Positions 43,740 through 52,187 are shown, numbered from the stretch's first letter. The stretch is 64,000 nucleotides of DNA from Halalkalibacter sp. APA_J-10(15) (GCF_023017105.1 NZ_JALKEV010000001.1:372001-436000), one strand, 5' to 3'. A program made the numbers and translations. The notes: generated by a model from the letters alone, not told the origin.

Positions 43740-44744
43740 TTAGTTCAGATTTTCCTTCGGGGCCATTTCGGCTGCTGATAATAAGGCGGATATCATACTT
43801 CGCTCATCTGCTATCTGTTTGCCGGCTATATCAAATGCTGTTCCATGATCAACAGAAGTTCGAATGACGCCACTTTTTAACCCTACGGTAATATTCACGC
43901 CTTCTTCTAATCCTAATACCTTAATTGGAACGTGTCCTTGGTCGTGGTAGCAAGCGATAACGATGTCAAAATCGCCTTTTACGGCTCGGTAGAATAATGT
44001 ATCGGCGGGGTAAGGACCGGTTACGTCGATCCCTTCCCTTGAGGCACGGTCAATACCTGGGATAAGCTTCTCTTCCTCTTCACCGTTGCCGAATAGACCA
44101 TTTTCCCCAGCATGTGGATTAATCCCGCAAACAGCGATTCGTGGCTGAGCGTATCCTGCTGAACGTAACGCTTGCTCAGCAAGCATAATCACTTGATAGG
44201 TTCGTTCTGGTGTAATAGAACGAATCGCCTCGATTAAGCCGACATGTGTCGTTAAATGAATGACCTTTAAATTTGGTGAACTTAACATCATCGAGTAATT
44301 TTTCGTTTCGGTCAGTTCAGCTAATATTTCAGTGTGCCCAGGGTAGATGTGACCGCCCTTGTGTAACGCTTCTTTATTTAGAGGCGCGGTCGAAATTCCT
44401 TGGATGTGCTTCTTTTTGGCCAAGTCGATCGCTTTTTGTAAAAATTGAAAAGCAGCATCTCCGGCGACTGCTGATACTTCTCCATAAGGTAAATCACTTG
44501 GAAGGAGGTCTAAGTCTAGGCAATCAATCGTACCAAAAGAGAAAGTGGCCTCATTGACATCTTGAATCGTATGGATGGTTTGAGTACCATTTAACTGCTT
44601 CATTTCTCGTTCAAGTATTTTTTTATCGCCGATAACAAATGGGCGACATACGTCATAGATGGTTTGATTATTTAAAGCTTTGCAAATAATTTCTGGCCCA
44701 ACACCAGCGCAATCCCCCATTGTAATTGCGATGATCGGTTTCAT
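43740..44744 (-). CDS. pdxA2: PdxA-family dehydrogenase (PdxA2-like, acid-sugar phosphate)
   Basis: The 334-residue protein has the PdxA pattern ITMGDCAGVGPEI, APLNKEALHKGGHIYPGHTE, metal ligands in THVGL, CGINPHAGENG and CYHDQGHVPIK. PdxA makes pyridoxine precursors, but PdxA2 proteins encoded next to DUF1537 kinases are known to convert 4-phospho-D-threonate or D-erythronate to dihydroxyacetone phosphate and carbon dioxide. The presence of such a kinase in this operon favours the catabolic role. The start follows GGAGGTG. Confidence 0.88.
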   Translation of the reverse strand: MKPIIAITMGDCAGVGPEIICKALNNQTIYDVCRPFVIGDKKILEREMKQLNGTQTIHTIQDVNEATFSFGTIDCLDLDLLPSDLPYGEVSAVAGDAAFQFLQKAIDLAKKKHIQGISTAPLNKEALHKGGHIYPGHTEILAELTETKNYSMMLSSPNLKVIHLTTHVGLIEAIRSITPERTYQVIMLAEQALRSAGYAQPRIAVCGINPHAGENGLFGNGEEEEKLIPGIDRASREGIDVTGPYPADTLFYRAVKGDFDIVIACYHDQGHVPIKVLGLEEGVNITVGLKSGVIRTSVDHGTAFDIAGKQIADERSMISALLSAAEMAPKENLN

Positions 44745-44759
44745 GTAATCACCTCCATT

Positions 44760-45920
44760 TTAAGGTAGTAATTTCCTGTAGATATTCTCCATATCTTCTA
44801 ATGAAAGCTCCTTGGGGTTATTGTTTAATAACCTTGTTACTTTAGAAGCGGAAACGGCAAGTTCTTTAAGGTCTTCTTCTTTCACTCCATAGTCTGATAG
44901 GTTTTGAGGGATGTTTAATGTAGCTGTCCATTCTTCAATGACCTTAATCACTTCTTTGGCGATGGTTTCCTTGCTCTTATTCGTAATCGAGATGCCCATC
45001 GGTTCAGCGACTAAATATAGACGATCAATTATCGCATCCATATTAAAATTCATGACGTGGGGGAGTAACATTGAATTAGCTTCGCCATGTGGAATGTGAT
45101 ATTTTCCTCCTAGTGGATAAGCTAGCGCGTGTACTGCGGCAGTTCCTGCGGCAGTTAATGCCATTCCTCCATACATGGACCCAACTAACATGTTTTCTCT
45201 TGCTTGAACAGATGAACCGTTCTCATACGCATCTACAATACTTGAAGAAATAAGACGAATCGACTCAAGTGCAAACATATCACTAAAAGGGTTGGCTTTG
45301 TTTGAAATGAACGACTCTAGTGAATGTGTAAAGGCATCCATGCCAGTTGCAGCTGTAATAGGCTTAGGTAAGCCTAACGTTAGCTCAGGATCCAAAATGA
45401 CTAAACTCGGTAATAAGTGTCTACTGACAATACCAACCTTTAATTCTTCTTCTGGAAGAGTGACAATAGCATTAGGCGTCACTTCCGAACCAGTCCCAGA
45501 TGTGGTTGGAATGAGTACAGTTGGAATCCCCGGCTCTTTGACAAGATCTGTTCCAAGCATGTCTGAGATCGATTGGTGATTTGTCATTAAGACAGAGAGA
45601 ATCTTTGTTGCGTCTAATACACTTCCACCACCGATTCCGATAATAAGATCGTAAGCTCTTACAGAAACCTCATGATAAACAGATTCAATATTTTCAAGAG
45701 TCGGCTCAGGTAAGATGTTTGTATTCACTTCAATGGTTGTTTCGGGTGAAGCTAGCTGTTCTTGGAGAATGTCAATGAATCCGAGATCTTTGATCGTATC
45801 CTGTGTCACGATTAATACGGACGTTAATGACGGTGTAAAGGAAGCAATCTTCTCTTTTACTGAATAAATTGAGTGTTGTCCTGAAACAATCATATCTGCT
45901 GTAATAAATTGATAAGCCAT
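44760..45920 (-). CDS. Iron-containing alcohol dehydrogenase
   Basis: The 386-residue protein shows the family features IGIGGGSVLDATKIL (NAD binding), PTTSGTGSEVTPNAIV, GMDAFTHSLESFIS and HALAYPLGGKYHIPHGEANSMLLPHV with the metal-binding histidines. It interconverts an alcohol and an aldehyde or ketone using NAD(P). In this operon it may act on a hydroxy acid or a C2-C4 product of the aldolase. GGAGGAAAATGAT precedes the ATG. Confidence 0.92.
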   Translation of the reverse strand: MAYQFITADMIVSGQHSIYSVKEKIASFTPSLTSVLIVTQDTIKDLGFIDILQEQLASPETTIEVNTNILPEPTLENIESVYHEVSVRAYDLIIGIGGGSVLDATKILSVLMTNHQSISDMLGTDLVKEPGIPTVLIPTTSGTGSEVTPNAIVTLPEEELKVGIVSRHLLPSLVILDPELTLGLPKPITAATGMDAFTHSLESFISNKANPFSDMFALESIRLISSSIVDAYENGSSVQARENMLVGSMYGGMALTAAGTAAVHALAYPLGGKYHIPHGEANSMLLPHVMNFNMDAIIDRLYLVAEPMGISITNKSKETIAKEVIKVIEEWTATLNIPQNLSDYGVKEEDLKELAVSASKVTRLLNNNPKELSLEDMENIYRKLLP

Positions 45921-45940
45921 ATCATTTTCCTCCTTCGTTA

Positions 45941-46828
45941 TTAATTCCTTTCTGACTTTAGCTCGCGTAATACGTTTGATAGCTTTTGTGCAATGATGGA
46001 ATCAGCTTCAGCAACAGGTGATTTCGGAGGACCTGCTTCATAGCCGTTTACTTCAACTGCCTTTTTCACGACAGAAGGAATAGTACCTAGCTTAAACAAA
46101 TCTCTCAGTGGGTTTACACTTTCTTGTGCTCGTTCCGCTGCCTCTATATTGCCTGATTTCCAATGCTTATAAATAGAAGCAATCTGTTCAGGTATGATAT
46201 TGGCAGTCGCAGCTACAGCACCTGTACCACCTGCTTGAAGTGTTTGAAGAATTAATGAATCAGTCCCGGCTAAGACAACAAAATCTTGGTCATTTGTCAT
46301 TTGAATGTATTTGTTGGTGTTCTGAAAGTCGCCACTACTATCTTTTATTCCGACAATATTCTGAATTGGAGCCAATTCTTTCACAGCTTCAGGCTCGATA
46401 GATACCCCTGTTTTGGAGGGGATGTTATAGATTAGAATCGGTAATGTTGTGTTTGCTGCAATCGTTTTATAATGCTCAATCAATTCTTTCTGAGAAGGCT
46501 GAATAAAGTAAGGTGTAATAACAGAAAGAACATCGGCGCCAGCTTGTTCTAATTTGTGGCTTAGTCGAATTACCTCTTCTGTACTATTGCCTCCTGCACC
46601 GACGATTAATGGGACTTTACTATCAGTCTCATGAGAAACTATTTCAGTGAACGCTATTTTTTCTTCTTCAGAAAGCATATGGAACTCTCCATTGGTTCCT
46701 AAAATGAATAAGCCGTGAATCGATTGATTCAGTAAGTAGCGTGTAAGTGAAATCGTTGCAGCTCGATGTAATCGTTGTTCTTTGTCTAATGGTGTAATCA
46801 TTGCCGGTATGATGCCATGGATATTCAT
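45941..46828 (-). CDS. DapA-family aldolase/lyase
   Basis: The 295-residue protein has GTNGEFHMLSEEEK, Tyr in LPILIYNIPSKTG and the Schiff-base lysine in IVGIKDSSGDF. This is the DHDPS/KDG aldolase/NanA superfamily. It would generate or use pyruvate in breakdown of a 2-keto-3-deoxy or related acid. Its start codon lies directly after the stop of the kinase gene, read in the kinase's second frame. It is one of two DapA-like genes in the window. Confidence 0.9.
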   Translation of the reverse strand: MNIHGIIPAMITPLDKEQRLHRAATISLTRYLLNQSIHGLFILGTNGEFHMLSEEEKIAFTEIVSHETDSKVPLIVGAGGNSTEEVIRLSHKLEQAGADVLSVITPYFIQPSQKELIEHYKTIAANTTLPILIYNIPSKTGVSIEPEAVKELAPIQNIVGIKDSSGDFQNTNKYIQMTNDQDFVVLAGTDSLILQTLQAGGTGAVAATANIIPEQIASIYKHWKSGNIEAAERAQESVNPLRDLFKLGTIPSVVKKAVEVNGYEAGPPKSPVAEADSIIAQKLSNVLRELKSERN

Positions 46829-48116
46829 TTATGCACCTCCTAAAACGTAATAGGATCTAAGCAAGGAATCTATCTTTCCAAATCCTCCTGCTTTTGTCAC
46901 TGTTAATATGTTGTACTTCCCAGTTAATATTCCGATTGGTATACCTTCCTCTACTTCATCTAATAGGTGGAATTGGTTTGATTCGATATGCTCCGCCACT
47001 TTTTTTTGCTGTATCACCACCTGTAAATAATGCTCGTTCTATCGAAATGTCTTCGATGATCATACGGACGAGCTCGCCGATAGAGCTTGAAATATAATCA
47101 CTCACTTGTACGGATGAAAGGTTACGTTTCTTCCCAATCTCGCGGGAGGATTGAATATCTTCTGGTGCTGCTGATGTATATAGGACGATGTTCGTATGCT
47201 CTTGTAATAGGTGAATCGCTTCTTTATAAGCTTGGTGGATCGTCTGTTGTTTCAGTTCTTTTGAATGGAGAAGACTTGTTGTGTTAAGTTCAATCCCCTT
47301 TATATTGGAATGGGCTAAAAGGTGTTCCAGTTGATCCCTAGTCCTTTCATGAACGCTCCCCACTGCAAATAGAATCCGTTCGTCACGACTCCCTTCCTTC
47401 GCTAAGTCGCTTACCTTTTCAGTCGCTAAATGATCTGCTAGCTGTTCTGCCATACCAGCTGAACCACACCATATAAATGGTTCGGCGTAATGATTCATGT
47501 ACTGAAACAATGTTTTTAGATGGGCATTGGTTTCTGCATCACAAATCATGTACTCGACACCGTTCTCTCGTAATAATGCTAGCTTTTTATGAAAAGCTTC
47601 TTTATCTAGATATAAGTCTTCAAGCGTGATCATATCAGTTAAACGATTAGAAGAATGTTCGATTAACGCTTTAATAGAAGAACTATGAATAGGCGTACTC
47701 ACATCTCTAGCAAAATAGGTTTCTTCGAGAGGTGTATCTTCAACGAAAATATGCCCATTTTTTACAAAACGATGATTATCTGGATATGATGGGGCAATAA
47801 TGATGAATTTTGCATCGCTATTATCTAAAAGAGCATCGAGCTCTGAACCAACATTTCCTCTCATGGTTGAATCGATTTTTTTATAAATCGTATCAAACTC
47901 GTATTGTTTTGCTAGTTTTAAAGCTGATTGTACTTTCTCATAAGCTACATGCCTTTGTGATGAACGACTATCTGTGTCGACCACTAATACTTCAATATGC
48001 TTGGATAAGCTCACGTTTTCATGCATAAGTACAGATGTCGTTAACTGTTTTTTGGCAAATTGAACACCTGCGTCATTGGCTCCAGTGAAGTCATCAGCTA
48101 TAATTAGTGCTTTCAT
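46829..48116 (-). pseudogene. Four-carbon acid sugar kinase (DUF1537, DtnK/OtnK-like) with frameshift at an A8 tract
   Basis: Frame 1 (48116 down to about 47001) encodes residues 1 to about 370: MKALIIADDFTGANDAGVQF, TDSRSS, KKIDSTMRGNVG, IAPSYPDN and FTGGDTAK. The family C terminus, HLLDEVEEGIPIGIL-type to VTKAGGFG, continues in another frame down to 46829. The switch falls at eight consecutive A (T8 on the plus strand at 47001-47008). Seven A would restore one frame of 428 residues. Everything else is intact, including the kinase motifs and coupling to the next gene. It could be a recent mutation, a sequencing error, or transcriptional slippage on the A-tract that still makes protein. It would phosphorylate D-threonate, D-erythronate or a similar acid for the PdxA-like enzyme. 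Confidence 0.85.
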
Positions 48117-48134
48117 CTTTTCACCTCCTAGTCA

Positions 48135-48149
48135 GTTAAGCGCTTTCAA
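48135..48149 (-). promoter_or_regulatory. cre site in the leader of the acid-sugar operon
   Basis: Minus-strand TTGAAAGCGCTTAAC matches the Bacillus cre form WTGAAARCGYTTWWN fully. It lies between the -10 and the kinase start, where bound CcpA would block elongation. Confidence 0.78.
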
Positions 48150-48158
48150 TTTATTCAT

Positions 48159-48188
48159 ACTATAAAATAGCTACTACGATCATTTCAA
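48159..48188 (-). promoter_or_regulatory. Promoter of the acid-sugar operon
   Basis: On the minus strand, TTGAAA (48183-48188) and TATAGT (48159-48164) are 18 nt apart. The cre site lies just downstream and a large palindrome just upstream. Confidence 0.6.
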
Positions 48189-48198
48189 CAAAAAAATA

Positions 48199-48222
48199 AA
48201 AATAATTTAATTAAATTATTTT
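48199..48222. promoter_or_regulatory. 24-bp perfect palindrome upstream of the acid-sugar promoter
   Basis: The core AATAATTTAATTAAATTATT (48201-48220) is its own reverse complement, and two more pairs extend it. It ends 10 bp upstream of the -35, the usual place of an activator. The half-site AATAATT recurs in the inverted repeat before the PrpR_N-type regulator gene. The region is AT rich, so chance must be considered. Confidence 0.5.
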
Positions 48223-48376
48223 ATTAATTAAAATGTTGCAAAATAAAGCAATTATCTTTCGTGTAAAAGGCTTAATACGTACAATCTTCCGTATCAAGTG
48301 ATGAGGGAGCGGGCTTTTGCTAGATAGATCAAAGATACTGAACAAATTATATTTTGCTTTTTCATATTCTAGTTCG

Positions 48377-48565
48377 CGGAACGGAATGTCATTCCGTTAA
48401 TTAAAGGGATTGCAGCGTTTATGTGTAAAAAGTGGAACGTCATTCCGTAAATAGGTCAAAAGAAGAGACAAACGTAACGTGGATGGTCAATAGCGGAATG
48501 AGGCTCCGGAAGAACAGTAATTAAAAGAGCTTTATGAAGGAAATAACGGAATGAGGTTCCGTCGA
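48377..48565. repeat. Copy 2 of the intergenic repeat family
   Basis: The block holds a palindrome ACGGAATGTCATTCCGT (48381-48397), GTGGAACGTCATTCCGTAA (48432-48450), TAGCGGAATGAGGCTCCGGAAG (split here: TAGCGGAATGAGG at 48491-48503 then CTCCGGAAG) and AATAACGGAATGAGGTTCCG (48542-48561). The last unit with its flanks matches 31464-31498 nearly base for base. The surrounding 48230-48590 holds no gene. Confidence 0.7.
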
Positions 48566-48589
48566 TGAGGGTGAATTTAGGTTGCGAGG

Positions 48590-48631
48590 AGGGCACTGAA
48601 AAAAGTTCATATCAACTTTTTTCAGTGCCCT
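48590..48631. terminator. Perfect 18-bp hairpin after the PrpR_N-type regulator
   Basis: AGGGCACTGAAAAAAGTT pairs perfectly with AACTTTTTTCAGTGCCCT around CATATC, 20 bp after the regulator stop on the minus strand. The A/T tract is within the stem, and there is no separate T-tail on that strand. It is the likely end of the regulator transcript. Confidence 0.7.
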
Positions 48632-48650
48632 TGCATCATGATTTTCTGTA

Positions 48651-50438
48651 TTAACTGTTCATTTTTCTCCATAATGTTGACCGATTAAGTCCTAATCTCT
48701 TAGCTGCTTTTGATTGATTATTGTTTTCTTGGAGATATACTTCCGAGATGATATCCTTTTCAATTTTCTCCATCGGTTGATGAATATTAACGGGGATAAA
48801 CGATTGATTACCATATGCGCGTTCTTTCTGAATCGTTTTTAGGGTGTGCTCTACATCATGAATGTAGACGTCGTTTGTTTGTTTGACTAATTGTTTGATA
48901 GCTAGTCTAAGTTCAACCATGTTTTCATACCAAGGATGGTTCTCTAATCGCTCGATCGCTTTATCATCAACACCAATTACTTGTTTCCCATATTGCTCAT
49001 TAAAGTACAGGATAAATGTACGAACAAAGTGAGCTAACCTTTCCGTTCGTTTTCTTAAAGGTAGAAAGTAAAAGAGTTGATTTCGTACTTGTTCTGCAAG
49101 CTGTGCATGTAAGCCTGATTGTTCTTTTTCTAATAAATCGCGATCACCAACGAAAGAAAAGACTGTTTGGAAAGAGGCATCGGCTATCGCTTCGGACAGT
49201 CTCTTTTGCTGGTTTTTCGACAATTTTTCTATGTTGCAAAAATGAACAATATCTCTCTCTTGAAAGGTTTTAAGTAATTTGATTACGCGATTAAACGTAC
49301 TCGTTTGGGGTTGGTGAAACCGAATTTCTGTAATTGTTTCAAAGGATTCGGCCGCTTTATCTAGAAGGATTTTGAGAAACATTCGTTTGCCTGTACCACG
49401 CTCACCTAAAATCGTGAATGGAGAACGTGTACCGCGGTTTATGATCTTTTCCAGTGCTGTTGTATACATAGGGTCGATTGAAATGAGCTGCGGGACACTC
49501 TCCATATTCGGATCAGAGAAAATAATGTCCACTTCAGCATCGCCATTAGAATGGTAACGGCTGAGTTCAACATAATGGTAAGGTGTTAAATCTGAATCGC
49601 TCACTCTCCCAATGTTTATATGATAAGGCGGTTTAAATTGATTGTCCTCAATGAAGAAGTGGACGGGAACACCTTGAAAATCATCCTCAAAAACAATGGA
49701 GGATGGATGATAAATGTTGAAAAAGTTGAGCTTTTTTATGTGTGAGTCGAGCTGCCTTTTCAATGCTGTGTTAGCGAAATGTAGCTGTCCATTTAGCTTA
49801 ATAAGAGCCACGGGATTAGATAATTGATTCAGTAAATGATGATACACCTCGGCTTTCGAAGAGTGTTTTTTGATTTCCGATTTTAATGTTCTTGCCTTTT
49901 GGAAGGCTTCTTCAATAGATTCTTTCCCTGAAGTAATCAGAACGCCTTGCAACCCTAGCGAAGTTGCGAGCCTGATTGTTACAGCGTCACCTACGATAAT
50001 GTATATTCCGAGTTTTTGTAGCTCCTTTAGTGTGTCCATCACGTCAGTTTCTTTCTGAACAACACGATATTCTACGTCAATTTGGATAACGGAGGACACA
50101 GCTTTAAAGCTATGAATGACATTTTCGAAGCCGACCATTCCGATTTTCACATTGTAGCTTTTTAATAATGTTAAGATTCGTAAGATGTCATAGCCTGAGA
50201 TACTAATATCAATGACAGGTATATTTGTATTTTTTCTGAGAAGGTTGGCGGTTCCTCCTCTACTAATAATGACGTCGAAGTCTTCACCTGATTTTTTGTA
50301 ATCATTGAGCAATGATTTACTTTGGTCTAAATCAGCAATGTGACTTTTTATGGTGAAATCACTTAATTGCGGTTGCATAGATTGAATAAGCTCTGCAAGC
50401 CCCTTATAAGGGGCGATTAGAAGTACTTTTGTTTTCAT
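48651..50438 (-). CDS. PrpR_N/PAS/AAA/Fis-type regulator lacking the sigma-54 contact motif
   Basis: The 595-residue protein has an N-terminal PrpR-type sensor (about 1-185, FDVIISRGGTANLLR), a PAS-like segment (about 195-300), a degenerate AAA+ domain (about 320-510, Walker A GERGTGKR) and a C-terminal Fis helix-turn-helix (ENNNQSKAAKRLGLNRSTLWRKM). The GAFTGA loop that contacts sigma-54 is absent, and no -24/-12 promoter is seen nearby, so it probably works with the ordinary sigma factor. It lies upstream of and on the same strand as the acid-sugar operon, which it likely controls. Similar regulators are known near DUF1537 kinase genes. Confidence 0.87.
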   Translation of the reverse strand: MKTKVLLIAPYKGLAELIQSMQPQLSDFTIKSHIADLDQSKSLLNDYKKSGEDFDVIISRGGTANLLRKNTNIPVIDISISGYDILRILTLLKSYNVKIGMVGFENVIHSFKAVSSVIQIDVEYRVVQKETDVMDTLKELQKLGIYIIVGDAVTIRLATSLGLQGVLITSGKESIEEAFQKARTLKSEIKKHSSKAEVYHHLLNQLSNPVALIKLNGQLHFANTALKRQLDSHIKKLNFFNIYHPSSIVFEDDFQGVPVHFFIEDNQFKPPYHINIGRVSDSDLTPYHYVELSRYHSNGDAEVDIIFSDPNMESVPQLISIDPMYTTALEKIINRGTRSPFTILGERGTGKRMFLKILLDKAAESFETITEIRFHQPQTSTFNRVIKLLKTFQERDIVHFCNIEKLSKNQQKRLSEAIADASFQTVFSFVGDRDLLEKEQSGLHAQLAEQVRNQLFYFLPLRKRTERLAHFVRTFILYFNEQYGKQVIGVDDKAIERLENHPWYENMVELRLAIKQLVKQTNDVYIHDVEHTLKTIQKERAYGNQSFIPVNIHQPMEKIEKDIISEVYLQENNNQSKAAKRLGLNRSTLWRKMNS

Positions 50439-50465
50439 TTTAGACCTCCTGTTGCATATTTAGAC

Positions 50466-50491
50466 AATTATTGTTTTGTGTTTCAATAATT
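50466..50491 (-). promoter_or_regulatory. Inverted repeat over the regulator's transcription start
   Basis: AATTATTG and CAATAATT form a perfect 8-bp inverted repeat with a 10-nt spacer. It is immediately downstream of a minus-strand TATAAT (50495-50500). It is placed to repress the regulator gene and shares AATAATT with the palindrome at 48199-48222. Confidence 0.5.
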
Positions 50492-50524
50492 TTAATTATA
50501 CATAAAAGGTGTTTTAAAATATAG

Positions 50525-50537
50525 TGTAAGCGTTTAA
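50525..50537 (-). promoter_or_regulatory. Possible cre site upstream of the regulator
   Basis: TGTAAGCGTTTAA (plus strand) fits the core TGWAANCGNT of cre but not the last fixed bases. It lies about 25 bp upstream of the minus-strand -10. Confidence 0.4.
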
Positions 50538-50619
50538 TATTTAGAGACATAACGAAATTTCTGTATCATAATGAAAGGTGGGTAGGATTCCTGCTCACAT
50601 CTTCCTTCTTCTTAATTGA

Positions 50620-50891
50620 AGAGAGAAGTCGAATGACATGCAAGAAAATGGTTATTTTGCTCACCAGAGCCCGACCTATGGGTCTCCGTCAAAGATGAAG
50701 CAGCACTTCGGCATTAATTTTCGAGTAAGTGGAGAGAATATTGCGCACGGCTATTCGTCGTCAGAGGCGGTTGTGAATGGATGAATAGTGAGGGGCATCG
50801 CCAAAATATTTTACGTGAAGAATATACGTATATTGGTGTTGGTTATGATGGTTCAGGTCATTATTGGACTCAAATGTTTGTTGGACGATGA
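50620..50891 (+). pseudogene. CAP/SCP-domain secreted protein remnant
   Basis: A frame from 50620 reads SNDMQENGYFAHQSP, then SGENIAHGYSSSEAVVNG, and stops at TGA. A different frame then continues WMNSEGHRQNILREEY, YIGVGYDGSGHYWTQMFVG to TGA 50889. These are the middle and end of a CAP (SCP-like) domain. The break is explained by loss of one GGAT from a GGATGGAT tandem. The N-terminal half and signal peptide are absent, so the gene is dead. Such proteins are often spore-coat or secreted in Bacillus. Confidence 0.8.
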
Positions 50892-51007
50892 TTGGAATAG
50901 TAACGCAAAATTGCCGTTATTAACCATTGCTTTATGAGTTGACTATCTAGAACAAATCGCATACGTTTAACGTATGTCAGTAGAGAAAGGTTACTAGGTA
51001 TTAAGTC

Positions 51008-52147
51008 ATGAATAAACTTCATACAGTTATCTATCTAGTTGTCATATTGTCACTTGTTTTTTCAAGTGTATTTATTTTTCTTTCGTTTAAAAAAATTGAA
51101 AGCCAATCAGACGATATTCTTTTTACTCTTGTCCCTCTAGAAAGGAAACTCAATCAAGCCATACGCAATCTTCTTAACCAAGAAACAGGAATGAGAGGGT
51201 ATTTATATACGGATGATCCTGCTTATATGACACCTTATGATTCTAGTAATGGGCTGCTCGAAGACCGTCTTTTTCAATTGAAAGAATTAAGTCGATTTAA
51301 CAGTGTTATTTATGAAAAAATCAATGGTCAGTATATCCCTCAAGCGGAAAAAGTACAAAAGACAATTGAATTACAGCTTGAGAGAAAGGCTAGTGGCGAA
51401 ATGAACGTGTCAGAATCATTGATGGAGACGAAGATAGAGATGGATCGATTTAGAGAGCTTCATATAGAGGTTTCAGGAGTCCTAACGGTTGAAATGGATG
51501 AGGCGATGAGTCAGCAGCAGTCGACGAGCAAAGTAGCCAAAAACGTCCTTATTATGACAGTTGTTGTTTCGATTCTATCTGCTACATTACTAATCTTTTC
51601 ATATTTGAAAACGAATAAATTAATTCATTTCCAAAATCTTGCATCTTCGGATGGGTTGACAGGCGTTCCGAATCGGCGTTTTTTAGATGAATATATTCAA
51701 AAGAGATGGCTCAAACATAGTCGAACAAACCGTAAATTAGGGGTGCTTCTCTTAGATATTGATTACTTCAAATCATACAATGACCACTATGGACACCTTA
51801 AAGGAGATGCGGCGCTAACGAAAATTGCGAAGAGGATCGCAGAAATCGCGGATCAATATCAGGCTACTTTTGGTCGTTATGGAGGGGAGGAGTTTCTAGT
51901 CGTGGCATCTAAAGTGAATGTGCAAGAGTTTCGCCAATTCGCACAAACGATTGTCGATGAGGTCGAGAAGCTGCACATTGAGCATAAGTCGTCGACTAGA
52001 GACATAGCTACAGTTAGTGTCGGTGGTGTGATTGGCACACCTGAAGAAGGTTTATCGGTTGAACAGTTTATACAAATGGCTGATGAACAGTTGTATGAGA
52101 GTAAGAGGAATGGACGGAATCAAGCAACGATTCGAGCGATTAAATAG
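51008..52147 (+). CDS. Diguanylate cyclase with CHASE3 sensor
   Basis: The 379-residue protein has an N-terminal membrane helix, an extracytoplasmic CHASE3 domain (about 30-180, LLNQETGMRGYLYTDD), a second helix near 180-200 and a GGDEF domain with SSDGLTGVPNRRFLDEY, DIDYFKSYNDHYGH and active-site GGEEF at 292-296. It would make cyclic di-GMP in response to an external signal. The RxxD product-inhibition site is missing. No EAL or other c-di-GMP gene is nearby. The ribosome binding site is weak. Confidence 0.92.
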   Translation: MNKLHTVIYLVVILSLVFSSVFIFLSFKKIESQSDDILFTLVPLERKLNQAIRNLLNQETGMRGYLYTDDPAYMTPYDSSNGLLEDRLFQLKELSRFNSVIYEKINGQYIPQAEKVQKTIELQLERKASGEMNVSESLMETKIEMDRFRELHIEVSGVLTVEMDEAMSQQQSTSKVAKNVLIMTVVVSILSATLLIFSYLKTNKLIHFQNLASSDGLTGVPNRRFLDEYIQKRWLKHSRTNRKLGVLLLDIDYFKSYNDHYGHLKGDAALTKIAKRIAEIADQYQATFGRYGGEEFLVVASKVNVQEFRQFAQTIVDEVEKLHIEHKSSTRDIATVSVGGVIGTPEEGLSVEQFIQMADEQLYESKRNGRNQATIRAIK

Positions 52148-52153
52148 GAGAAT

Positions 52154-52187
52154 CCCAGAAGGAGAGTGGAGCTTTCTGGGTTTTTTT
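52154..52187 (+). terminator. Intrinsic terminator of the diguanylate cyclase gene
   Basis: CCCAGAA and TTCTGGG pair around a 13-nt loop, followed by seven T, 7 bp after the stop codon. Confidence 0.9.

Noticed and set aside
45941-46828. Calling either DapA-family gene the lysine biosynthesis enzyme
   Set aside because: Both lie in catabolic operons with TRAP transporters and cre or LacI-type control.
46829-47020. A separate small gene of 63 codons
   Set aside because: Its sequence (EEGIPIGIL, VTKAGGFG) is the C-terminal end of the DUF1537 kinase read after the A8 frameshift.
48117-48230. A sigma-54 promoter for the acid-sugar operon
   Set aside because: No TGGCAC-N5-TTGCA on the minus strand, and the regulator lacks GAFTGA; a sigma-A-like promoter fits.
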